Assembly (NCBI GenBank): GCA_014773175.1
Contig: VXCM01003088.1
Span: forward strand, 57,141-121,140
Reading direction: 5' to 3'
DNA length: 64,000 bases
Origin: Lucifuga dentata
Lineage: Eukaryota > Chordata > Actinopteri > Ophidiiformes > Bythitidae
The notes under the pieces are model-generated. The model did not search any database, had not been told where the DNA came from, and saw nothing but the letters and a program-made list of their open reading frames with translations. A program made the translations under genes and the position numbers. Below, piece after piece: positions 44,701-54,552 of this stretch (its first letter is position 1; each line of letters opens with the position of its first letter).

Positions 44701-47700
44701 CACCGAAAGAATGAACTGGAGTTTCTTTATGCCACTACCAACAGTTCTCAGTTCCATTTTTGCTGTTTCACTATCATGCATTGTCTGAATGGAAGCATGC
44801 AGCCAGTCCTGTGTGCTTGTGCTGATGAAATGTAGAACCAAGTAAGGAAACAAGTCACAAAGAAAGCCGCCGAGAGCAGCGCACCTCCAAACATGACTAA
44901 CTTAAGCCACATTCTCAAAATCATCTCATAAAAATCTGTAGAAAAGCTGCAGTGGCTGAATACAACTGACTGACAATGACGGAAGAGGACCACAATGGAA
45001 CTGAAGACACGTTAAAGACACCATTTTTACCTGAGAAGGTTAGAGTCGCTGTTTTTGAAGTTTGAAGGCTGATAAGACAGATGGCATGTGAGAGATGAGA
45101 AGGAAAATCCTGCAGCTACAAACCTAAAGGCAGCAGGCTGAAATGCCACGCTGGCCATCACAGTCTTTGCTGTCTTTTTTCTTTTTTTTTTTCTTGGATC
45201 TCAGAAGAAACAAGACCTGAAAATCCAGCTGACAGGCGAACGTGTGACGAGTTTATTGGAGTTAAACATTCCGTGCTGTTGCATTGCTGCAGTGTGGAAG
45301 GAAAAAGACATTATTCTCCCACTGAGGACTTTGTTGGAGACTCTGAAGCCAGAAGCGTCCTGCACGACTATTCATAGTGATATGAAATCCTGAAAGTCCT
45401 GAACAAAGCATGGACTTCAACGTAAAGTTACCATAACAGGATTCTCCCACAAAACACCAGCCAAAGCTCATTCAGTATTTCATAACTCATCGCTGATGTT
45501 GGTGTCTTCTAATTTAAGAACTCAAAACTTCAAACATGTTGAATTTTGCTTTGGAGCTTGAAAGGACCTATGATGACCTACAGTGAGATGTTTGGACAAA
45601 CGCCACCATCTCGCTTCCTCTGGTTGAGCTGGTTTCCATTCAAGCTTGTCTTGCTGATGATGTACATCAAATGATGCACATGAAGCTGGTTTCACAAAGA
45701 TAAAGTTGACTTAATGAAGCGGAGGCAGGATGAGGCCGATCTCTGCCCTGATCTCAGTCAGACCAGACGCTAGCTGAGACGCTCAGGCTTCTCATGAACA
45801 CATATCTGTAAACCATATCGCAGCATCACCTGATGTTTAATTTGGAGAGAGGAGGAGCCGTCCGAAACTGCTTATGTGAGACTTCTGCAATAAGGAGGAA
45901 AATATTTGGACCACAGAAGAGAAACTCAAAGATAAATATCAGGAAGAGGATGTGTGTATGATGCATCAGCTGTTACATCTACACACCAATGATGTGGATT
46001 CAGCCATAATTAACCAGCCAGCAGCCATCTGAACTATGGAAATGAGTAGAACCTGCAGACAGTGGTCGGTTGTGGGTCTGAATTGATGGAAGAAGCACGG
46101 TCAGAAAAATGTACCAGAATGATTTCCCACCCTGTGTGGAAGAGCAGGATGTACATGTGTGTTGCTTAAAGGAAATCAGATCTAAATGGGATCAAACCTA
46201 AGATCCATGGAAACTGTAGATACTGTTGAAACATTTCCATGCAGCTTTGTATTTTCAGCAGGAACGGACTCAAGGTGCTTTGAGAATATGGAGATTCATG
46301 CAAGTTCTGACAAATACAAACAACCTGGGACACAAACTTCTGTTTGTCTAAATCCTACAGTAACATGGATGTGGAGATCTAAGAGAAATCTCCCACAGCT
46401 GATTTAATAAAGAAGAGGAGCTCTGAAGTGCCAGAGTGGTGAAGAAGACGAACCTGCAGCCACAGATAGAATGTCTGGTTTTGGGTCTGTAGCCATGAAG
46501 ATGAACAACAGCGGCGTTAAAAGGAGGAATTGAAGACATGAACATTATTGACGCTTTAAAAAGAAAGTCAAATTGCTCCTAAACCTAAATGTGGGAAAAC
46601 ATTGAATAATGAGTCACCGCAAAACCGTTTTTGCCTCTATAAATCTCAGAAATGCCATAATGCATCACCATAAAAATGACTGGAGCGAGTCTGAAGCATC
46701 TGAACTACCTGATACATTGAGAAGACTAATGAAGCCTGATGAGATATCATGGAACAAACGAGGAAAGAAGTGTGAACTTTCACCCTAATATTTACTCACC
46801 TGTCTTAAAAGGAGGCATATCTGAGTCTCCTCCTGCTTTCCTTTCTAATCTCTAACCATCAAAGAAAAAGATTCTAAATTGGGATATTTCTGTGTGTGTT
46901 CTGAAGTGCATGTCTCTTTTTTTAGTCATAGGACTTACAGAGGATGTAGTTGTAGATAGTTGTGGAAGTGGAATGTTTTGTGATGAAGGTAAGTTTGTTG
47001 GGTAAGGTAATGATGTTACATGCTTTTATTGCTCTTTTTCACTCAGATGTAACAGACTGAAATGTTCAACAAGAATAAATAAGCATCTTTACAGATGAAG
47101 ATTTATGCTTTTAATAAGCTCATATTGTCTGGTCTTTGGAGTCTTTCAGGGCTTGAAATGATTTCAGCCTCCAGAAACGGCCTTTAAAATGACCAGCAGA
47201 CATTTAAAATCTAAAATGAAAAATTTTTTTATTTGTTCATAGCCATATGAGTTAAATACCACTGAATATTATTTGTTTATAACCTCCAAAAAGAGAGAGA
47301 GAGAGAGAAAAAGCTACATCTCCTTTAACAGCCAGTTTTTAGACTCAAAAAGAGTGTTGTGGTTGAATATCTGTCACAGTAGCTGATAGACAAAATGTAT
47401 TATATCATTTGTCTTCTACATCCAATTCCATCCTCATTTTTCTAGAAGCCACTTTTACATTTGGGTGTTTGTTTTTAACCTTCCTCTTCCTGAACCACCT
47501 CCTCCTCCTCCTCCCCCTGTGCAGCCTGCTGTGTTACTCCTCAGACAGGCAGCTCTCTTTAGATCTGGTCAACGTGGGTCGGCAGCGTCTGGACTTCCTG
47601 CCAATGCTGGAGCATTCTGGGATGTACCGGGAGAGCCCCTTGCACACAGGAACGTTTGCCCAGGAAATCATCACGCTGGTGCACCATGTCAAAGGTCAGC

Positions 47701-50700
47701 GAAACATTCACGCCTGAAATGATGTGTTTGAGATAATCTTTTTTGTTTGTGTCTTAAGAGAGAACTAGATGGTCTGTAAGTGAACAAACACTTCTGATGT
47801 TTTCATGTATTTATTTCACTTTAGATGCTTTCCAGGGTTTAAGGAATAAAAATTAAAAAACATACATAGACAACAAGCAGCAACACAACCAAAGATACAA
47901 ACCAAAACACTTTGCACATGTAGATCAATTACTTTTAGAAATTAAAAGCTGCACAATAATTTCTTAAATTGAACTCAATTAAACATCTTTAACATTTCTT
48001 GTTCTCATCAACTTTTAAAGTTTTTCCAAATGAGGATTGACTCTGTAATATCTTTTAATTAATTTGATTCTGTCCTCAAAAACAGAACAAATCGGCGCAC
48101 AGTGAAACTAGTCAAACAAAAAGTTAACGGTTTGAGTGTATTATCACATTCATATCCAGGGCCGCCAACAAGGGGACAACTAGATCAGATGTCCCGGGCC
48201 CTGGACCAAGGGGTCCCCAGAGAGCCCTCTTGCTGTCTAATCATTTACTAAGATATTTTTTGTCAAATATGATCATTTATTAAAACATTATTTAGCAAAT
48301 GGGAGTCAAATAAAACCTGTCGTTGCATTTCCATATTTTCTTGATAGAAAGCGATCTAAAATAATTTAATGTTCTGTTCAGAGGAAAAGGGTTCGGTTCT
48401 CCGCACAAAGCAAAGTCAAACGTTAACCTGTTTCTTACTGCCTGGAAACTCAAAATGAGCAGAAGTCTGGTGATCAGAAAAGAAAATATAGTGGGTATAG
48501 ATCGTGTCCCGGGCCCGGCCTGCTCATGTCTACACTCTGAAACAGACAAATTATGACTCCTGACCTGATATTAAATATATAAATTCTGTCAAAGTGAGAT
48601 GTTTCTCAAAACCAAAATCAACTTTAAACAATCTATAGTTACAGACTATTTCATTCATGACAGTAGGTGAAATCCAGCAGAAATGTCTGACATGAAGCAG
48701 AATTTAATTGCTAAGAACTCAAATCAGAAATCCAATCAGCTTCCTGTTCACTGCATGTGGAGCGTGACGTCATTCCACTCATATAGATTCCAAAAGGAAT
48801 TTATGAAATATTATGAGAAGTCAGGAAAGAAAACATGAAGAATAGATGTCGCCATGATAACAGCCAATTGGTAAATAACTCGTGTTGGTTCACAAAGTGA
48901 GCGTGTTGTCCGTGTTTACCTGTACAGAGCAGTACTTCAGGGATGACGGCGTCACCCTGAATGAGCGTTTCTCAGCTCCTCAGCAGGGGAGTTACCATGA
49001 CGATGGGACAGAGGAGATGACTTTGGATGAGAGGTTCAGTTCAAACCGGTACGTTCTGACTTGTCCCATCACCCAAACGTGCTTATTTAGGAAATCAGTA
49101 CAACGCACCTGTCCAGGTGGAAGCGATGATGTCAAATTAAGACAAACAGTTGTTCTTTGTTTTTTCTCTCTCTTTAGAGGCTTCAGCTTAAATATGAACA
49201 TGCTGGTTGATGATGAACCTCTGTTCCCCAGATCAGATCCCATGGAGGTAAAAAGATCATCTTTATGTCCTGAATCCAGTGGACTGTGCCGAGTATTGAT
49301 CATTTATTTATTTAAAAGGGACCGTGTACAATGTTAACATAAATGCTACCATGATGTATTGTAGCAGAGTTAGCTTAGCGCTAATTTTCATCTGCAGTCC
49401 CTCAGCACCTGTAACCTGTAACAGGAGGGAAAAGTTCTCTCAGCAGACATGTAGATGGTTTACACAATGAAATGGATTGAAGGTTTTTTCTGACAGATGG
49501 AATGATAGACTGAAGGAGTTTGATGACTTGTATTGATGAACTGATTGATAGATGGTTTTTGATGTGACTCAGATTGATGAAATGATAGACTGATGGTTTT
49601 TTCTGACATATTGATGAAATAATAGATTGAAGGTTTTTGACGACTCATATCGATGTTGTATTTACAGTCTTTGGGCCTGCAGCCAGTTCGAGGCCCAGGT
49701 GATCTCAGACACGACCTGGAGAAGAGGCGGCAGGAGAGGCTGGAGGGGGTAAAGGTCACAATACCAGGAGGCAGNACACGACCTGGAGAAGAGGCGGCAG
49801 GAGAGGCTGGAGGGGGTAAAGGTCACAATACCAGGAGGCAGTCTATCACAGTGCCCTCTAGGGCCAGTCAGGTGAGATTTATTTTATTTTACCTGCAGGA
49901 GTGTGGGCTTACTTTTGACTTTTCCTTTCTTTTCTCCTTCATACAGAAGTTATTGATTTCATTTATCAATCCTGGATTGTTGGGTTTGTAGGTGAGAATT
50001 TAAAGTCTCTTCCTGTATCCCTCAGCGAGCAGAGTGATGAGTATGGTGATCGGGATGAGATGGCTGAAGGAGACGGAGGATTTTCCGGCTGGTCAGAGGA
50101 GCAATGCAGGAGAGGAGGAGGAGGAAACACGGTGAATGTCCCTTATCACTCTGTTACATGTAATTAAAGGAAGACACGTGATACACGTTAAATACATACA
50201 TGGCTGACTGAAAACATCTGGACGTAAATGTTAATCAGTTATTTGAAAATTTAATTCAGAAATTAATTCATAATGAAAAAAAATTCAACCCCACTGCCAA
50301 CTGTTGCAAACCAGAAGTCTCAGTGCTGGGTGTTGACCTTTGACCTTTCAGCCATGTAATCCATCAAATGGACTCTTTAGATATTTCTGTGCTTCATCAG
50401 GGACCAAGAAGAGGAGGTTCCTACAGACCCAACACAGGTCCTCAACGTAGGAACAATCGCCTCAGCAACCGGCTTGGACCAATGAGACGACACAACAACC
50501 ACAACAACGCTGCCGGTAAGTCAAACATGCCCAGACGTGTTTTGGTTAATATGACATGCAGAAGAAAAATACATCGTCCCTCTCTGTTTTATTTGATTTC
50601 ACCAAGCCCTAATATTCGTAAATAGGTTGATTATTGATTGATCTGCTCGTTGCTGATGTCACATGTAGTCAAAGCTCATGAACTCTTTTCCTGTTGCATA

Positions 50701-50942
50701 ATAACTTTCTTCTCACAGCTTCCTGCCTTTAGTCTTTTAGTCTTTCAGGCTGTTGGTCAGTGACCTGGTGACCCGTTACCGTTTTAACGAGTCGTCCCTC
50801 TGATGAGGGTCTAATCGTACCTGAGCTCATCCAAGCCCGTCTTCTCACCTTCTCTTTCTGTCTCAAATCCTCTTTATTCATTTTTATTCTTTCTAAACTG
50901 CATTCACTGTTAAATCCGCCTCAGACCTGTTAGCCTAACCTG

Positions 50943-50987
<45 letters not shown>

Positions 50988-51006
50988 CACAGGTGCAGGC
51001 TGGTGA
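41742..51006 (+). CDS. bclaf3: BCLAF1 and THRAP3 family member 3
   Basis: Homologue of human BCLAF3/CXorf23, an RS-rich nuclear protein related to BCLAF1 and THRAP3, which work in mRNA processing and transcription; its own role is poorly known. Exons: 41742-41776, 42147-42806, 43215-44036, 47525-47694, 48928-49048, 49178-49247, 49668-49871, 50026-50131, 50401-50515, 50993-51006. Phases agree once the false 67-bp insert at 49709-49775 is removed, giving about 749 aa (human about 710). It starts MSRPRSRSPHYR. Two large exons code an Arg/Asp/Gly-rich disordered region ending near TLTIKVDMSRP (human SLTVKVDV). The conserved C-terminal third has FAQEIITLVHHVK (about 548-560), DGVTLNERFS, and GDLRHDLEKRRQERL (human NDLRHDIERRRKERL). 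An RGG/Arg-Asn-rich end follows (GPRRGGSYRPNTG). The ATG is in the second transcript exon. The last exon codes GAGW and the stop and is the least certain. Intron 44037-47524 is nearly filled by a 2.7-kb element. Confidence 0.9.
44060..46786. mobile_element. 2.7-kb element with perfect 19-bp terminal inverted repeats
   Basis: AGGGTGAAAGTTCACACTT at 44060-44078 is the exact reverse complement of AAGTGTGAACTTTCACCCT at 46768-46786. The 2.7 kb between is purine-rich on this strand with stops in every frame, so it is probably a non-autonomous or decayed DNA transposon. No target-site duplication could be seen (left flank AGATGA, right flank AATATT). The superfamily is not assigned. It starts 24 bp after the donor of the bclaf3 exon ending at 44036. 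N at 44547 lies in a poly-T tract. Confidence 0.55.
47695..48927. other. bclaf3 intron, no gene
   Basis: AT-rich intron. A GC-richer patch at about 48160-48230 (CAGGGCCGCCAACAAGGGG, GTCCCGGGCCCTGG) and a related GTCCCGGGCCCGG near 48507 suggest an old transposon, but its limits are unclear. Confidence 0.4.
49470..49655. repeat. Degenerate tandem repeat before a bclaf3 exon
   Basis: Several imperfect units of roughly 40-60 bp with the core GATGAAATGATAGACTGA and GGTTTTTTCTGAC. It ends 12 bp before the exon at 49668. Confidence 0.6.
49709..49841. other. False 66-bp duplication inside a bclaf3 exon
   Basis: 49709-49774 and 49776-49841 are identical around N at 49775. The literal exon would repeat part of the conserved HDLEKRRQERL segment out of frame. 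Deleting one copy and the N restores the phase required by the exon at 50026. Confidence 0.9.
50946..50983. repeat. TC microsatellite forming a polypyrimidine tract
   Basis: A (TC)n tract ends 9 bp before the AG acceptor (50991-50992) of the last bclaf3 coding exon. It therefore supplies that acceptor's pyrimidine tract. Confidence 0.9.
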
Positions 51007-52007
51007 TGAGACAACGAAAAGGTATTTTATGAGATCAGAGGTCAGCTTGAAAGCAGCTGATTGGTTGATGACTGATTGCACCATTTAATGAGAAAAACCA
51101 GCCAATTAGAGAACATTTGCTCCTCGTTTTGAGCCAGTTTGATGACGATCAGCACAGTGTTGAAGTTGTAATTTACTGTGTAGAATATTCTGGTACCAGG
51201 AAGATTAACGACTCTTATTAAACTGAATAATGATTTTTTTTTAGACCCGTAAGCACCTGTTCCTCCGTTCCATCTTTTGTATTTTCTGTGTCTTTGTGCT
51301 CTTTGATTTCTGTCTCGTTCATATTTCTCACTCGCTCTTCTTCATCATTTCTCTCTATCACTCGTAGAAACTTGTTGGTGATTCAGGATCATATTTTTTC
51401 GTATATTAAAAGGAAACATGAGCTGTTTGTCTTTCTAAAATGCCTTAAATTGCAACGTTTTTGTCACATATCGTCTCACTAAAGCAGAGTTGATGTGGCA
51501 GTAAAAAATACTTGAATTTTATACATTTAATCTGTAGTCACAGGACTATAAATGATTATGTTTGTACATTAATTTTTCCTGCCGTCATTCATTAAAATTC
51601 CCCTCCTGGCTCCATTATCAGTGAATTTCCTTCCCTGATGATGTCTTCAGATGGTTTTTGTGTTGGTTTAACCACTGGTTTCGTTATGTTGTTGTGTATT
51701 ATTTTAATGATAAACCGGTTTTATCTCATCTGTATGATTCTGAATACCATGTTATATCAGCTTTCCTGTTGGTGTCACATGGCAGAATTACACACTGTGC
51801 AATTAATAATAAAAAAAACATCTTGAATTTCATCTGAATGTTGTTAGTCACTTAAACACAGTGAATGAACATATTTAAATCATTTTCAGAGTGGTTTATT
51901 TTAAATCTGTGCACGTTAACATTATTTTATCATTTCTCTCTATAATATTTCTACATTGACATTATTTCATCCATGGATATAATTTAATGTATGCAGTAAT
52001 ATGACAG

Positions 52008-52585
52008 TTAAAGGACCACACTGGCCATTTTGCATGTTTGAGCCTAATATATTCAATTTTCATACATGTAACGTTACTGACAATCATTTCCCAAAGCATA
52101 CTACTGGAACGGTGAATTAAAAATGTTTTTCCTACCTTCCAGACCTCCATTGGTTTCAGTTCATTCTGCTATTAAAATCAACTTGTTGATACTGTAAACG
52201 TTCTTGGGATAGGTAATCCATCATCACCAACAAGACGTGTATTCAGGTTTTTTTAGAAGTTATGTAATTTTAGTGTTTAAGCTCAATAAAAAGCGTGGAG
52301 TGAATGTATGCCTCCACCGGGGAATATAGTCCCAAAAGAAGACCTGCGTTTATGGAAAAATTTAAAGGACCGTGACTTCATAAGGCTGTGTAACTATTAG
52401 CAGGAGAAACATGGATTTTTAAGGTGGGTGTATCACTTGAATATTTGATTTTGAAAGATTAAGAGATTTAGCAAAATATCAGGAAAGCTGAAATATGGTT
52501 TTATCCTTTGGAAATGATTGTCAGTAACGTATGAAAATTGAATATATTAGGCTCAAACATGCAAAATGTTGGTATGGTCCTTTAA
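52008..52585 (+). mobile_element. TTAA-flanked MITE, copy 9 (full length)
   Basis: 578 bp, TTAAAGGACCACACT to GGTATGGTCCTTTAA, about 1 kb downstream of the bclaf3 stop. A short deletion in the right inverted repeat removes the ACATGT part. Confidence 0.95.
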
Positions 52586-52804
52586 TGTTAGTTCTAAGTC
52601 TTTGAATCTCAGTTTGTCATATTTATAACTTTTCACCCAACAAATGTGAGCTCTACAAATGTAGTTTACATCCTTTTTAATTGTGATATTAACTGTATTT
52701 TTGCAAGTTGTCAGACAATTTTTGGAAAAATTTCAACACGTTGATTCTGTAAGCATGTGATGATTTTGTTTGGGGGGGGAGGAATGTGGAATCTTTTTTT
52801 TTTT

Positions 52805-52820
52805 AATAAATCCCTTTATT
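52805..52820. promoter_or_regulatory. Back-to-back poly(A) signals on both strands
   Basis: AATAAA (52805-52810, plus) and TTTATT (52815-52820, AATAAA on the minus strand) lie 4 bp apart between convergent genes. They could serve the ends of bclaf3 and of the lipase. Inferred from motif and position only. Confidence 0.3.
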
Positions 52821-53370
52821 TCAAACAGTGAGTGAAAATACATTTAAAATGACAGTAAAAATGTAATAATCTGATACTTTTTTCACGAGTTCTACATCTG
52901 AGAAGTGTTATTAGTGCTCAGTCATGTCAACATTCAGCACGATGACTTACTGAAACCTAAATTCATAATTTAACACCACTTTAGCGTTTTGCCAGCCCAC
53001 AGGTCGATCAGGATAAAAGCTTTTGATTTTCCTTCTGGAATAATAATAACAAAATCCCAAAATTCACAGCAGAACTGTCACAGTTTACAAAATCAACTAA
53101 AATACCAAAAACAAGCTTATGACTGGTTATGAATTGCTGTGGACAGACGTCAAGGCAGTAGCTCATAGTCTGGAGGTCATGACCCCCGCAGACGCTCTGA
53201 AAACTGACTTTATGTAAATTTGTTGCAGCATTTTGCTTTTTTTCTGGAAAATAAATCTTAACTTTGATTTCACACCAAAAATGTTTGAGGGCTGCTGGTA
53301 TAAGGCACAGAGAGGGAAGGTTGCATTTCCTGTTATCTTTGCAACTTAAATATTTGGATGTAAAAATATA

Positions 53371-53992
53371 TTAAAGGACCATACTGGTGATTTTTGCATG
53401 TTTGAGCCCATTAAATACTACCTGCATGTAAGTTATGTTACCGACAAGCTTTTTACAAAACATTAAACCGTATTTTAGTTTTTGTGTTATTTTGCCAAAC
53501 CTCTCAAAATAAATGTTCAGGTGATAAACCCACCTTTCATCTGCTACATGTCTGAATGCTGAAAGGCACGGTTATTTTTAATTTCCCAGTAAAAGCCGTT
53601 TCCTCCTGGGACTATAAATCCTTGGTGGAGACATTTTCTTAACTTCGACAAAAAAATGAGAATGATGTTTGGTTTGCTGCAATGATTACGTATCTGAAGA
53701 ATGTTTCAGGTCTGTAAGTTGATTTTTATAACGTACAGCAATGAACTGAAACCAATGGCAGTGTGGAAGGTAGGAAAAACAATTCTTTTTTTTTTCTTTT
53801 TTCCCTTTTTGTCCTTTTTTAGTTTCCTTTTTTTTCTAAGAAAAATAAAAAAGGAAAAACAAATCTAATATTTACCGCTCCAGGAGTTTTTTGTTTTTGT
53901 TTGTTTTTGTTTTTTTGGAATAATAGTTAACGTGCATGCAGGTTGTATTTTTTGGGCTCAAACCTGCAAAAATTACCAGTATGCTCCTTTAA
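53371..53992 (-). mobile_element. Older MITE family member, copy 10
   Basis: TTAAAGGACCATACTGG at 53371 and AGTATGCTCCTTTAA ending 53992. The inner sequence is recognisable but diverged and expanded by T-rich and A-rich tracts (53786-53920). Its right end is part of the hairpin at 53974-54041. Confidence 0.8.
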
Positions 53993-54041
53993 AGATGTTT
54001 TAGGTATACACCCAAAACATCTTTAAAGGAGCATACTGGTA
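53974..54041. repeat. Perfect 28-bp inverted repeat at a MITE end
   Basis: The arms 53974-54001 and 54014-54041 are exact reverse complements around a 12-base loop (AGGTATACACCC). Each contains the MITE end TACCAGTATGCTCCTTTAA plus flanking DNA, so the element's terminus has been copied in reverse next to itself. AGATGTTTTAGGTATA occurs again at 54058. Confidence 0.9.
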
Positions 54042-54552
54042 AGAAGAGAAAAAAAAAGATGTTTTAGGTATATAACAAAAAAAAAAAAAGTTATAACAAT
54101 TTGTGAATCAACAATTGTGTAATTCCTGGGAATGCTTAGGATCGATCCCCAAGTGCTGGAGGATGCGGCTACTTCCTGTTTCCTCCATGACCTGGACCCA
54201 GATAAGCAGAGGAAGATGATGAATGGATGAATCTTCTGAGGCCACGCCTGACCAAAAACCTTTCTGAAAGTCGTGTAAATACCTGATGGAGCAGATTTTT
54301 TTCCTGAAATCTCACGTCTTGTTGTCTCGTTGCTGTTTCTCAGTAGCTTCAGTTGTATTTTCCTGTTTATGTTTTTCTTTCAGCAGCAGGAGGTTTTTCA
54401 GCCGGTGAGGTAGCTGCAGCTCTTCCTGAGGGCCCCTGGACGTTTTTCTGGAGCTGGGAGACCCTGTAGCACCCAGAGGACAGCGGGTGTCCTCCAGCAG
54501 GGTTAGCGTGTTTGGTGCGTGTGTTTATAATCACAGTGTTGAATGAAGGTTT

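Larger units (their letters stand above)
51007..54552. other. Space between convergent bclaf3 and lipase genes
   Basis: This holds the 3' UTRs of both genes and MITE copies 9 and 10. Candidate poly(A) signals for bclaf3 are AATAAA at 51808-51813 and 52805-52810. For the minus-strand lipase, TTTATT at 52815-52820 reads AATAAA in reverse. No other gene is visible. Confidence 0.5.
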
